Part shown: in pieces, positions 1 to 5,210 of the stretch
Numbering within the stretch: position 1 is the first letter of the stretch
Layout: each line of letters starts with the position of its first letter
From: Chloroflexota bacterium
Lineage (GTDB): Bacteria > Chloroflexota > UBA6077
Reading direction: 5' to 3'
Assembly (NCBI GenBank): GCA_021788565.1
Contig: JAJYKO010000494.1
Coordinates: 1 to 5,216, forward strand
DNA: 5,216 bases
The notes under the pieces: generated by a model
Told to the model about the DNA's origin: nothing
Seen by the model: the letters and a program-made list of their open reading frames with translations, nothing else
Database searches by the model: none
Program-made: the position numbers and the translations under genes

Positions 1-244
1 ATTCTGTATCTCGGCCATACCATCTGGTATGCATAATGAGTTACCTGCCTTCTTACGATGGGGCCCTGCCGGGCTCCTGAGGCTCCATGCACTGAGCCAA
101 GCCGCTAGGCTGGCTGCCTTGTCATGTCCGAACGCACTCCATTCAAGCTGAAATGTGAACGCACAAACCAGACCTCCGAGCTCTCGAAGAGCTCGGAGGT
201 CTGGAAAAGTCTAGGCTCGAACCTGGGCTACGAGCGCGGCGCTT
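1..244. other. intergenic region, no gene, several small hairpins
   Basis: No convincing reading frame, tRNA or rRNA is visible here. The stretch holds small inverted repeats. CATACC/GGTATG at 16-31 has a 4-nt loop. GCCC/GGGC lies at 63-74. AGCCA-AGCC/GGCT-TGGCT-like pairing at 95-115 has one bulged A and a GCTA loop. GGCTC/GAGCC at 81-98 is an alternative pairing of the same DNA. The right part carries the strong stem-loop listed separately. The region probably belongs to the 3' side of the leftward protease gene and of whatever lies beyond the window edge. Confidence 0.5.
168..204 (-). terminator. stem-loop terminator of the leftward HtrA-like gene
   Basis: A perfect 17-bp stem (168-184 pairs with 188-204) closes a 3-nt loop. 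It lies about 40 nt downstream of the protease stop codon. Read on the minus strand the stem is followed by TTTGTGC, a short and imperfect U-tract. Read on the plus strand it is followed by AAAAG, which would not support termination. The orientation therefore fits an intrinsic terminator for the leftward gene. The weak U-run leaves open an alternative role, such as protecting the 3' end of the mRNA. Confidence 0.75.
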
Positions 245-1450
245 TCACGAACCGCTAGGCACGACTCCCAGTGTGATCTTCACCTGGGAGCTGTTGCTGC
301 CCCTTTGGACCGTGAGGGTGATCACGTCCCCGGGCTTCTTGTCCAGGAGGTATTTTCCCAGCGTGGAGTCACTGGTGATTGGATGGCCATCCACCTGGGT
401 GATCACATCGCCCTGCTTGAGGCCCGATTGGGCAGCGGGTGAGCCGCTGACCACCTGGGCCACCACGATCCCCTTAGTGCCGGCTGGGACCGCCAGCTGC
501 CTTGCCAGAGAGGGTGTCAGATCGGTGTAGGCTATCCCGATGAAGGGATGGACGACCTTGCCGGTGGCCACCAGTTGATCGGCTATTGGCTTGGCGGTAT
601 TGATGGCTATGGCGAAGCCGATGCCCTGGGCCTGCACACCCGGCTCGGCGGCGCCTGCAATCAGGGTGTTGATCCCGATAACCTGTCCCTGGAGGTTGAC
701 GAGGGCTCCCCCGCTGTTGCCCGGGTTGATGGAGGCGTCGGTCTGGATCACGTCGTACAGGAAGGGGCCTGCCTGTCCGGTCGTCTGGCTTGGAGGTTCC
801 TGGACGGTTCTGTTGAGGGCGCTGACCACCCCCTGGGTTACGGTGGGCCCACCTGGCAGGGCCAGGGCGTTGCCGATGGCGACCACCCAGTCGCCGACAG
901 CGAGCTTGCTGGAGTCACCGAGTTGGGCCACTGGGAGGTTAGTCCCCTGGATCTGGACAACAGCGAGGTCAGTCTGTGGGTCCTCGCCCACGATCTTGGC
1001 GTCGAAGGAGCGGCCATCTGGGAGGGAGACGGTGAGGCTGGTGGCGCCTGCTACGACGTGGTCGTTCGTGAGGATGTGGCCCTGGGAGTCGTAGATGACG
1101 CCCGAGCCAACCCCTGTCTGTGGGACGGTTTGGCCGAAGCCGCTCAGGCTCTGCTGCGTCGAGGTGATCTGCACTATCGCCGGCCTCACGCTCTGCGCGA
1201 CGTGACTGATGGCCGATGCGAAGCTCGACGGCGCCGTGTTCGTCTGCGAGCTAGAATTTCCGGAGGTTACGGCCTGGGAGCTGCCATTCTGTGCCGTCCC
1301 CGCCGCAGAAGCTGGAACGCCCGTGGCGGTCCCGTTGCTGGCCCCAGTAGACGGCGAGGCCGCGACGCTACAGCCCACTGCCCCCACCACGAGTATAATA
1401 GACAGAGCGGCAGGCGCCAAAAAGCGCCTCAGATCAGCTGGGAAAAACAA
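245..1450 (-). CDS. htrA: HtrA/DegP-type serine protease, lipoprotein-like, single PDZ
   Basis: Predicted exported, membrane-tethered serine endoprotease of the trypsin-like HtrA/Deg family (peptidase family S1C), which degrades or senses misfolded proteins outside the cytoplasm. The 401-residue product starts with an arginine-containing n-region and a hydrophobic stretch (about 11-26). These end at Ala-Val-Gly-Cys27, a plausible lipobox, so it may be a lipoprotein; an uncleaved anchor is the alternative. A low-complexity Ser/Thr/Ala/Gly/Asn linker follows (about 28-75). The protease domain spans about 78-290 with the full triad: His131 in TNDHVV, Asp161 in TDLAVV, Ser246 in GNSGG. One PDZ domain fills about 300-395 (GSPAAQSGLKQGD at 336-348). 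Length and single PDZ are normal for the family. The TTG start is chosen because AAAAGGAGT lies 8 nt upstream, the frame offers no other usual start before the in-frame stop at 1499-1501, and no other Met occurs in the protein. It is transcribed divergently from the TauE-like gene. Confidence 0.93.
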   Translation of the reverse strand: MFFPADLRRFLAPAALSIILVVGAVGCSVAASPSTGASNGTATGVPASAAGTAQNGSSQAVTSGNSSSQTNTAPSSFASAISHVAQSVRPAIVQITSTQQSLSGFGQTVPQTGVGSGVIYDSQGHILTNDHVVAGATSLTVSLPDGRSFDAKIVGEDPQTDLAVVQIQGTNLPVAQLGDSSKLAVGDWVVAIGNALALPGGPTVTQGVVSALNRTVQEPPSQTTGQAGPFLYDVIQTDASINPGNSGGALVNLQGQVIGINTLIAGAAEPGVQAQGIGFAIAINTAKPIADQLVATGKVVHPFIGIAYTDLTPSLARQLAVPAGTKGIVVAQVVSGSPAAQSGLKQGDVITQVDGHPITSDSTLGKYLLDKKPGDVITLTVQRGSNSSQVKITLGVVPSGS

Positions 1451-1458
1451 TGTCGGAT

Positions 1459-1467
1459 ACTCCTTTT
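1459..1467 (-). promoter_or_regulatory. Shine-Dalgarno that fixes the TTG start of the HtrA-like gene
   Basis: On the minus strand this reads AAAAGGAGT. GGAG ends 9 nt before the TTG at 1450-1448. The good match and spacing decide in favour of TTG initiation. Confidence 0.75.
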
Positions 1468-1616
1468 GACTGTATTGGCGAGCGTGCTCACCAAGTTTTC
1501 ACGTGAGTGCAGAATTTGTACCGAGTGGCGAGCAGAGAAGAGGGAGAATCACAATCGGTGGCGGCCAGGTATCAAGATTGTCAGCGGTGGTCGCGGTGTC
1601 CTGGGACTGCCGTGAT

Positions 1617-1698
1617 ATGTTAACATTTAAGTTGCATCGATCCTCCGTGGTGCGCACCGACGCTATCTCAAGGTAGTGCGAGCACTTTTCGGATCCGA
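1617..1698. repeat. cluster of three perfect 10-bp palindromes
   Basis: ATGTTAACAT at 1617-1626, GGTGCGCACC at 1649-1658 and TCGGATCCGA at 1689-1698 are each exact self-complements. Their centres are 32 and 40 bp apart. They differ in sequence, so they are not copies of one operator. They could be sites for dimeric regulators of either flanking gene, but no known operator consensus is recognised. Confidence 0.5.
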
Positions 1699-1767
1699 GA
1701 GCTTCGTGGCAGGCGTTGTGCCTGTGGTTACGGCAAACCGCGTGGTTGCACCGGGAAGCGGTTGGCG

Positions 1768-1786
1768 GATGTCCGGCTCGGACATC
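1768..1786 (+). other. 8-bp stem, 3-nt loop hairpin upstream of the TauE-like gene
   Basis: GATGTCCG (1768-1775) pairs perfectly with CGGACATC (1779-1786) across a GCT loop. The hairpin ends 56 nt before the TTG start. No T-run follows, so it is not a standard terminator. It could be an operator dyad or a structured element in the 5' leader. It is close to the overlapping palindrome CATCGATG at 1783-1790. Confidence 0.45.
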
Positions 1787-1828
1787 GATGCCGCGTGCGC
1801 TACCCTGCGCGATGAAAGATCATAGTCC

Positions 1829-1835
1829 GAGAGGT
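1829..1835 (+). promoter_or_regulatory. Shine-Dalgarno supporting the TTG start at 1843
   Basis: GAGAGGT ends 7 nt before the TTG at 1843-1845. The GAGGT core matches the anti-Shine-Dalgarno. In-frame sequence upstream reaches a TGA stop at 1813-1815 with no ATG, GTG or TTG between, so TTG at 1843 is the first usable start. Confidence 0.65.
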
Positions 1836-1842
1836 CGCTTGC

Positions 1843-2682
1843 TTGCTTGAGTACGAACTGATTATTCTGGTTGGGTCCATGATCGCCGGCGTCATCGGCG
1901 CGCTGGTTGGTCTGGGCGGCGGTGTACTCATCGTTCCGCTCCTAACGGTAGGCTTCGGGGTCGATATCCACTACGCCATAGGTGCCAGCATTGTGTCGGT
2001 GATCGCCACCTCCAGTGGGGCGGCCGCTGCGTACGTTCGGGATGAGATCACAAACCTTCGTGTTGGCATGTTCCTCGAAATAGCCACCACATCCGGGGCT
2101 ATAGTTGGAGCACTGTTGGCGGCGGTTGTTCAGCCAACCCTCCTTTTCATCCTTTTCGGCATAGTCCTGATGATATCCGCCGTGCCACTCGTGGCACGGA
2201 TTGGGGAAGAGCTTCCCATGGGCGTTTCCAGCGACCGATGGGCAAAGCGCCTTCGCCTTCCCTCCAGTTACAACGATGCGGTGCTGGGCAAGGTCGTGAA
2301 TTATGAAGTGACTCGAGTTCCAGCTGGCTTCGCTATGATGGGAGTCGCAGGCTTGGTGTCGGGCTTGCTCGGGATCGGAAGCGGCACTTTCAAGGTGCTC
2401 GCGATGGATACGGGGATGAGGCTTCCCATGAAGGTCTCAACGACCACCAGCAACTTCATGATCGGGGTCACTGCCGCGGCAAGTGCCGGTATCTACTTTA
2501 GCCGAGGTGACGTGCATCCACTGATCGCGGCGCCGGTGGCGCTGGGCATCTTGCTCGGCGCTGCCCTGGGAAGCCGTATTTTGGTCCGCGTGAGAAACAC
2601 CACGATCAGGAAGGTGTTCGTGCCGCTGCTCGTGATCATCGCGATAGAAATGATCCTGCGCGGGTTTGGGGTGCGGACATGA
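1843..2682 (+). CDS. TauE/SafE-family (YfcA-like) membrane permease
   Basis: Predicted cytoplasmic-membrane permease of the TauE/SafE family, whose members are thought to move sulfite, sulfoacetate or related organosulfur anions. The actual substrate cannot be read from sequence. The 279-residue product has about eight hydrophobic segments in two similar halves (roughly 5-30, 43-64, 76-95, 98-117, then 160-181, 201-218, 224-246, 257-273). Each half begins with the family's glycine-rich signature: GLGGGVLIVP at 23-32, and GLLGIGSGTFKV at 174-185. A charged segment of about 40 residues (118-158) joins the halves. Length is normal. Initiation at TTG1843 is supported by GAGAGGT upstream; the next Met (residue 13) would cut into the first membrane segment. 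The stop codon overlaps the start of the DUF1634 gene (ATGA), implying one mRNA and translational coupling. The family call is firm; the substrate is not. Confidence 0.9.
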   Translation: MLEYELIILVGSMIAGVIGALVGLGGGVLIVPLLTVGFGVDIHYAIGASIVSVIATSSGAAAAYVRDEITNLRVGMFLEIATTSGAIVGALLAAVVQPTLLFILFGIVLMISAVPLVARIGEELPMGVSSDRWAKRLRLPSSYNDAVLGKVVNYEVTRVPAGFAMMGVAGLVSGLLGIGSGTFKVLAMDTGMRLPMKVSTTTSNFMIGVTAAASAGIYFSRGDVHPLIAAPVALGILLGAALGSRILVRVRNTTIRKVFVPLLVIIAIEMILRGFGVRT

Positions 2683-3095
2683 GCCAGTTGAAAGAGACGA
2701 ATCCTAAGTCAAACGCCGATAACCCGATGACCGCGGTCATTTCTTCGCTCCTGGTGATCGGTGTGGTCGTGAGCGCCGTTGTCCTGGCGATCGGAGTGTT
2801 GCTGCTTGCGATAACAGGACAGACAGGTTACAACGAGCCTCTGACACCGCAGTTGCTCCTCGCGCCGCAGGGGTCCGTGATCTTCCCTCGTACCATTGCC
2901 GGCGTTGCGCAGGGCGTTCTATCTCTCAAGCCATTCGCGGTGATCGAACTGGGGGCGCTTCTGCTCATCGCAACCCCCGTTCTTCGGGTCGCGGTCTCTG
3001 TCCTTGTGTTCCTGTATGAAGGGGACCGTCTTTACGTTGCGATCACCCTCCTGGTTCTGTTCTTGCTGCTCTTGAGCATCTTCTGGATCAGGTAA
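2679..3095 (+). CDS. DUF1634-family membrane protein, partner of the TauE-like permease
   Basis: 138-residue protein recognised as DUF1634, a small membrane-protein family of unknown function often encoded next to TauE/SafE permeases. A polar N-terminus (1-16) is followed by three hydrophobic segments at about 18-45, 86-111 and 118-137. The most family-like part is 91-120: a TPVLRVAVSV stretch and then the charged YEGDRLYV motif (113-120) just before the last membrane segment. A 40-residue loop between segments one and two (about 46-85) is probably outside or at the membrane surface. The ATG overlaps the upstream TGA as ATGA; GGGG about 7 nt upstream is a weak ribosome site, so coupling is likely. 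An accessory subunit or regulator of the permease is the natural inference, but no biochemical role is visible in the sequence. Confidence 0.87.
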   Translation: MSQLKETNPKSNADNPMTAVISSLLVIGVVVSAVVLAIGVLLLAITGQTGYNEPLTPQLLLAPQGSVIFPRTIAGVAQGVLSLKPFAVIELGALLLIATPVLRVAVSVLVFLYEGDRLYVAITLLVLFLLLLSIFWIR

Positions 3096-3115
3096 ATTAT
3101 GCCGCCCGGACCATC

Positions 3116-3484
3116 CTATCTGCCACGACTACCGTCAACGCGCTGCGGTGACGGGGAGACTCTCAAGGTGAGGCCGTCCACCGCCTCGATGATCACCTGA
3201 TCGCCGGCATGCACCGGCCGTGTGGAAACGGCCCGCCAGATCTCTCCCTCGTAGTCCACCTCCGCCTCAAGCGTACCCTCCTTGGCCGTGAGCACGACTG
3301 CCCGACCACCGATCATGGCCTTGCTTCCGGTGGCCGCGGGCTGGCGCGTCGCTTGAAGCGCTTTCCAGTAGCCTACCAAGGCGATGATGGCGACGGGCAG
3401 ATAGACCGGCAGGGCCAGCTGCCACGGCCAGACCATGAACAGGCCCAGGGCCAACAGCGGTAACAGCAGCAGCAGATGGTGCAT
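3116..3484 (-). CDS. short NfeD-like membrane protein with C-terminal OB-fold domain
   Basis: 122-residue protein resembling the short (protease-less) NfeD type. Two hydrophobic segments (about 3-20 and 24-42) are followed by a soluble beta-rich domain at about 56-111. It has the usual NfeD pattern: Gly59-Gly-Arg-Ala, a turn, Asp77-Tyr-Glu-Gly-Glu-Ile-Trp83-Arg-Ala, then Gly94-Asp-Gln-Val and the closing Val102-Asp-Gly-Leu-Thr-Leu-Arg-Val. NfeD C-terminal domains adopt an OB fold and typically partner stomatin/SPFH-family membrane proteins. No such partner lies in this window. The ATG is preceded by AAAGGG with an 8-nt gap (minus strand). Its 3' end faces the DUF1634 gene with only 20 nt between stops, and it diverges from the S41 gene. 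The tail after residue 111 is polar and basic and probably disordered. Confidence 0.8.
   Translation of the reverse strand: MHHLLLLLPLLALGLFMVWPWQLALPVYLPVAIIALVGYWKALQATRQPAATGSKAMIGGRAVVLTAKEGTLEAEVDYEGEIWRAVSTRPVHAGDQVIIEAVDGLTLRVSPSPQRVDGSRGR
3132..3154 (+). other. stem-loop just after the TauE-DUF1634 operon, inside the NfeD 3' end
   Basis: CCGTCA (3132-3137) pairs with TGACGG (3149-3154), then one A/G mismatch, then CGC/GCG around a GCT loop. It begins 36 nt after the DUF1634 stop. No T-run follows on the plus strand, and on the minus strand it lies in coding sequence. It is at best a weak candidate for slowing or trimming the operon transcript. Confidence 0.25.
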
Positions 3485-3668
3485 GGGATCTACCCTTTCA
3501 GCGTCCTCTCATCCAGCTAGTATTCTTACGTAAAGACATCACTATAACTGCATTTTTGCGTCCAGGCCGCCGCAATCCGTGTAACAGCGATGGTGGGAAT
3601 GAGCCTGGCACTCCACTTGCAACTTGGTTGATGTGATCATGCTGTCCTTCTGCCGGAGGAGGCCGACT
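3485..3668. promoter_or_regulatory. divergent control region between NfeD-like and S41-like genes
   Basis: Both neighbours are transcribed away from this 184-bp stretch. An AT-rich patch at 3519-3557 contains the perfect palindrome TTACGTAA (3526-3533) and TATAAC (3543-3548), the latter a fair -10-like hexamer for the rightward gene, but without a good -35 at 16-18 bp. On the minus strand AATACT within the same patch is a weak -10-like match for NfeD. I treat the patch as the probable promoter area without naming exact boxes. Confidence 0.45.
3655..3662 (+). promoter_or_regulatory. strong Shine-Dalgarno that sets the S41-like start at 3669
   Basis: GGAGGAGG ends 6 nt before the ATG at 3669, close to ideal. 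It overrules the longer reading that would begin at TTG 3624 or ATG 3639, neither of which has a comparable site. Confidence 0.85.
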
Positions 3669-4919
3669 ATGGCGCATGGCCTGAACATCAAGTTCCGCCT
3701 GCTGGTTGCTTCAGTGGCCTTGCTGCTGGTGGGCTTTGGTGGAGGCGTGCTAGCCGACCGGGCGAGCCTTGTCCCGGGCGCCAACTATTACGAGCCGCAA
3801 TCCGTAGCCGGGACCTTCAGCATCTTCTGGCAGGCATGGGATCTCGTTCAGCAGCATTACGTCGATCGAGCTGCCGTCAATGCCACACAGATGACCTACG
3901 GCGCTACGGAGGGGATGCTGAACGCCCTCGGGGATGTCGGACACACGCGGTTCCTGTCGCCACAGGCCCTGAAGCAGGAGAGCGAATCTCTTTCTGGACA
4001 GCTCCAAGGGATCGGCGCCGAGATGTCCAGCCGCAATGGGCAACCCACGATCGTGGCGCCAATACCAGGATCGCCAGCCCAAAAGGCCGGTATCCGACCA
4101 GGGGATGTAATCGTTCGTGTCAATGGGCAGGAGGTAGCCGGACTCACACTGGATCAGGTGGTTAATCTGGTGCGCGGGCCGGTGGGAACTTCGGTCACCC
4201 TCACAATCATTCACAAAGGCGAGACCATTCTCACCAACATCACCCTCGTCCGGGCCCAGATCACCGTGCCCAACGTAACCTGGGCGCAACTGCCGGGTAC
4301 CCAGGTAGGTCATATCCTGATCAGCCAGTTCGGGTTGAACTGCACTCAAGACCTGGTCAAGGCCATTCAGGACGCTCAGTCGAAGGGAATGAAGGGAATA
4401 GTGCTGGACCTTCGTAACGACCCAGGGGGCTACCGAGACGAAGCGATCGGCGTGGCGAGCCAGTTCCTCACCAGCGGAAACGTGCTATTGGAGCAGAACG
4501 CCAAGGGCCAGCGCACCCCGTATCCGGTGAAGCCGGGGGGCATCGCGCCGACTCTGCCGCTCTCGGTTTTGATAAACGAAGGCACGGCGAGCTCCGCTGA
4601 GATTGTGGCCGGGGCTTTGCAGGATCACCATCGCGGCCCTCTGGTTGGAACGACCACTTTCGGTACCGGCACGGTGCTCTCCACTTTCCAACTCAGCGAT
4701 GGGTCCGCGATCCTCCTGGGAACCGAGGAGTGGTTCACCCCCGACGGCAGGCAGATCTGGCATCATGGCATTACTCCCGACATCTCGGTATCTTTGCCAA
4801 ATGGTGCTGTGCCGTTGATACCGGAAGAGGAAGCGGGGATGACGCCACAGCAACTCCAATCCAGCCAGGATACGCAACTGCTGCGAGCTCTTCAAGAAGT
4901 CTCCAAGAGCATTCACTGA
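3669..4919 (+). CDS. S41 / C-terminal processing peptidase-like protein with PDZ, atypical active site
   Basis: 416-residue membrane-anchored protein of the S41A (CtpA/Prc-like) family; members cleave exported or membrane proteins near their C-termini. An N-terminal hydrophobic segment (about 9-29) is a signal anchor or uncleaved leader. A helical region (about 48-95) is followed by a PDZ domain (about 108-185; GIGAEM at 114-119 as the peptide-binding loop, GSPAQKAGIRPGDVI at 134-148). The S41 core runs from about 195 with DLRNDPGG (247-254), NEGTASSAEI (303-312), VGTTTFGTGTV (326-336) and GITPD (367-371). Counting from the Ser-Lys spacing of E. coli Prc (25 residues), Ser308 takes the nucleophile position, but position 333 is Thr (ACC) where FGKG would supply the catalytic Lys, and the following Gln position is Leu337. 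The frame is otherwise intact, so this is not decay. It may be a pseudo-enzyme or use another base. Start fixed by GGAGGAGG. It diverges from the NfeD-like gene. Confidence 0.88.
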   Translation: MAHGLNIKFRLLVASVALLLVGFGGGVLADRASLVPGANYYEPQSVAGTFSIFWQAWDLVQQHYVDRAAVNATQMTYGATEGMLNALGDVGHTRFLSPQALKQESESLSGQLQGIGAEMSSRNGQPTIVAPIPGSPAQKAGIRPGDVIVRVNGQEVAGLTLDQVVNLVRGPVGTSVTLTIIHKGETILTNITLVRAQITVPNVTWAQLPGTQVGHILISQFGLNCTQDLVKAIQDAQSKGMKGIVLDLRNDPGGYRDEAIGVASQFLTSGNVLLEQNAKGQRTPYPVKPGGIAPTLPLSVLINEGTASSAEIVAGALQDHHRGPLVGTTTFGTGTVLSTFQLSDGSAILLGTEEWFTPDGRQIWHHGITPDISVSLPNGAVPLIPEEEAGMTPQQLQSSQDTQLLRALQEVSKSIH

Positions 4920-4954
4920 TCGCATCTTGCAAGGAGGCGAAGAGGGTACGCGCC

Positions 4955-4981
4955 GGGAGGGCGAGGGTCCCGCCCGAGCTG
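4955..4981 (+). repeat. diverged copy of the GC-rich repeat arm
   Basis: Begins with GGGAGGGCGA, identical to the start of the right arm at 5183-5192. It continues in a similar but diverged way (GGGTCCCGCC then CGAGCTG, compared with AGCTCCGGC then TGAGCCG). It has the same orientation as the 5183-5210 arm and the opposite orientation to 5042-5069. The 10-bp head can pair with 5060-5069. Confidence 0.6.
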
Positions 4982-5041
4982 TCCCAACTCGTATGGCTAC
5001 ATACGCGGTCTCCTCAGGGCGTGCGCGCCCCCGGCATACGT

Positions 5042-5210
5042 GGCGGCTCAGCCGGAGCTTCGCCCTCCCCGTCGACTTCGCCGATTGCAATTGCATCAAC
5101 CCGCTCTTCTGGACCGCGTCTTACGGCGGGGATGGTTCACAAGAGCGGGTAGATGGAGTGACAATCGGGGAGGGCGAGACGAGGGAGGGCGAAGCTCCGG
5201 CTGAGCCGCC
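5042..5210. repeat. nested long inverted repeat with perfect 28-bp outer arms
   Basis: Outer arms 5042-5069 and 5183-5210 are exact reverse complements over 28 bp. Inside, in colinear order, CCGATTG (5081-5087) pairs with CAATCGG (5162-5168), CATC (5094-5097) with GATG (5152-5155), and 5099-5115 with 5134-5150 at 15 of 17 positions (first 10 exact). The apical loop is 18 nt (5116-5133). The gaps between blocks are 11/14 and 11/11 nt, as expected from a longer palindrome that has drifted in its middle. Each outer arm has its own small palindrome, CGGCT-C-AGCCG (5044-5054) or CGGCT-G-AGCCG (5199-5209). GGGAGGGCGA is also duplicated in tandem at 5168-5177 and 5183-5192. No transposase and no flanking target duplication are seen. 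It may be a MITE- or REP/BIME-like element or a structured RNA. Confidence 0.8.

Larger units (their letters stand above)
1451..1842. promoter_or_regulatory. 392-bp divergent control region between HtrA-like and TauE-like genes
   Basis: Both flanking genes are transcribed outward from this stretch, so it should contain at least two promoters. I could not find a -35/-10 pair on either strand with good matches and 16-18 bp spacing. An AT-rich patch lies at about 1613-1634 inside otherwise GC-rich DNA and is the most likely place for promoter melting or regulator binding. The region also holds three perfect 10-bp palindromes and one 8-bp stem hairpin, listed separately. A long plus-strand open frame enters its left part from within the protease gene, but that is antisense to real coding sequence. 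No small gene is supported. Confidence 0.55.

Noticed and set aside
1..244. tRNA or small RNA gene near the left edge
   Set aside because: The small hairpins do not form a cloverleaf, there is no recognisable T-loop or anticodon arm, and no promoter was found.
548..1615. Long plus-strand open frame (355 codons) opposite the HtrA-like gene
   Set aside because: It is antisense to a gene with a complete catalytic triad and PDZ domain. Its translation shows no domain or sensible composition and arises from GC-rich codon structure on the other strand.
1821..1826. CATAGT as a -10 box for the TauE-like gene
   Set aside because: No acceptable -35 lies at 16-18 bp, and transcription would begin at the Shine-Dalgarno itself.
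3624..3668. 15-codon N-terminal extension of the S41-like gene from TTG 3624
   Set aside because: There is no good ribosome site before it, whereas GGAGGAGG sits 6 nt before ATG 3669. The extension also adds charged residues ahead of a normal signal anchor.
4931..4937. AAGGAGG downstream of the S41 stop as the ribosome site of another gene
   Set aside because: No ATG, GTG or TTG lies 5-12 nt behind it in a frame of useful length.
4485..5152. Overlapping open frames on both strands across the end of the S41 gene and the repeat region
   Set aside because: Both overlap the well-supported S41 coding sequence out of frame and run through the inverted repeats. Their products are Arg/Ser/Pro-rich without motifs.
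4955..5210. CRISPR array
   Set aside because: The repeat copies alternate in orientation, are diverged, and are not separated by similar-sized spacers. No cas gene is present.
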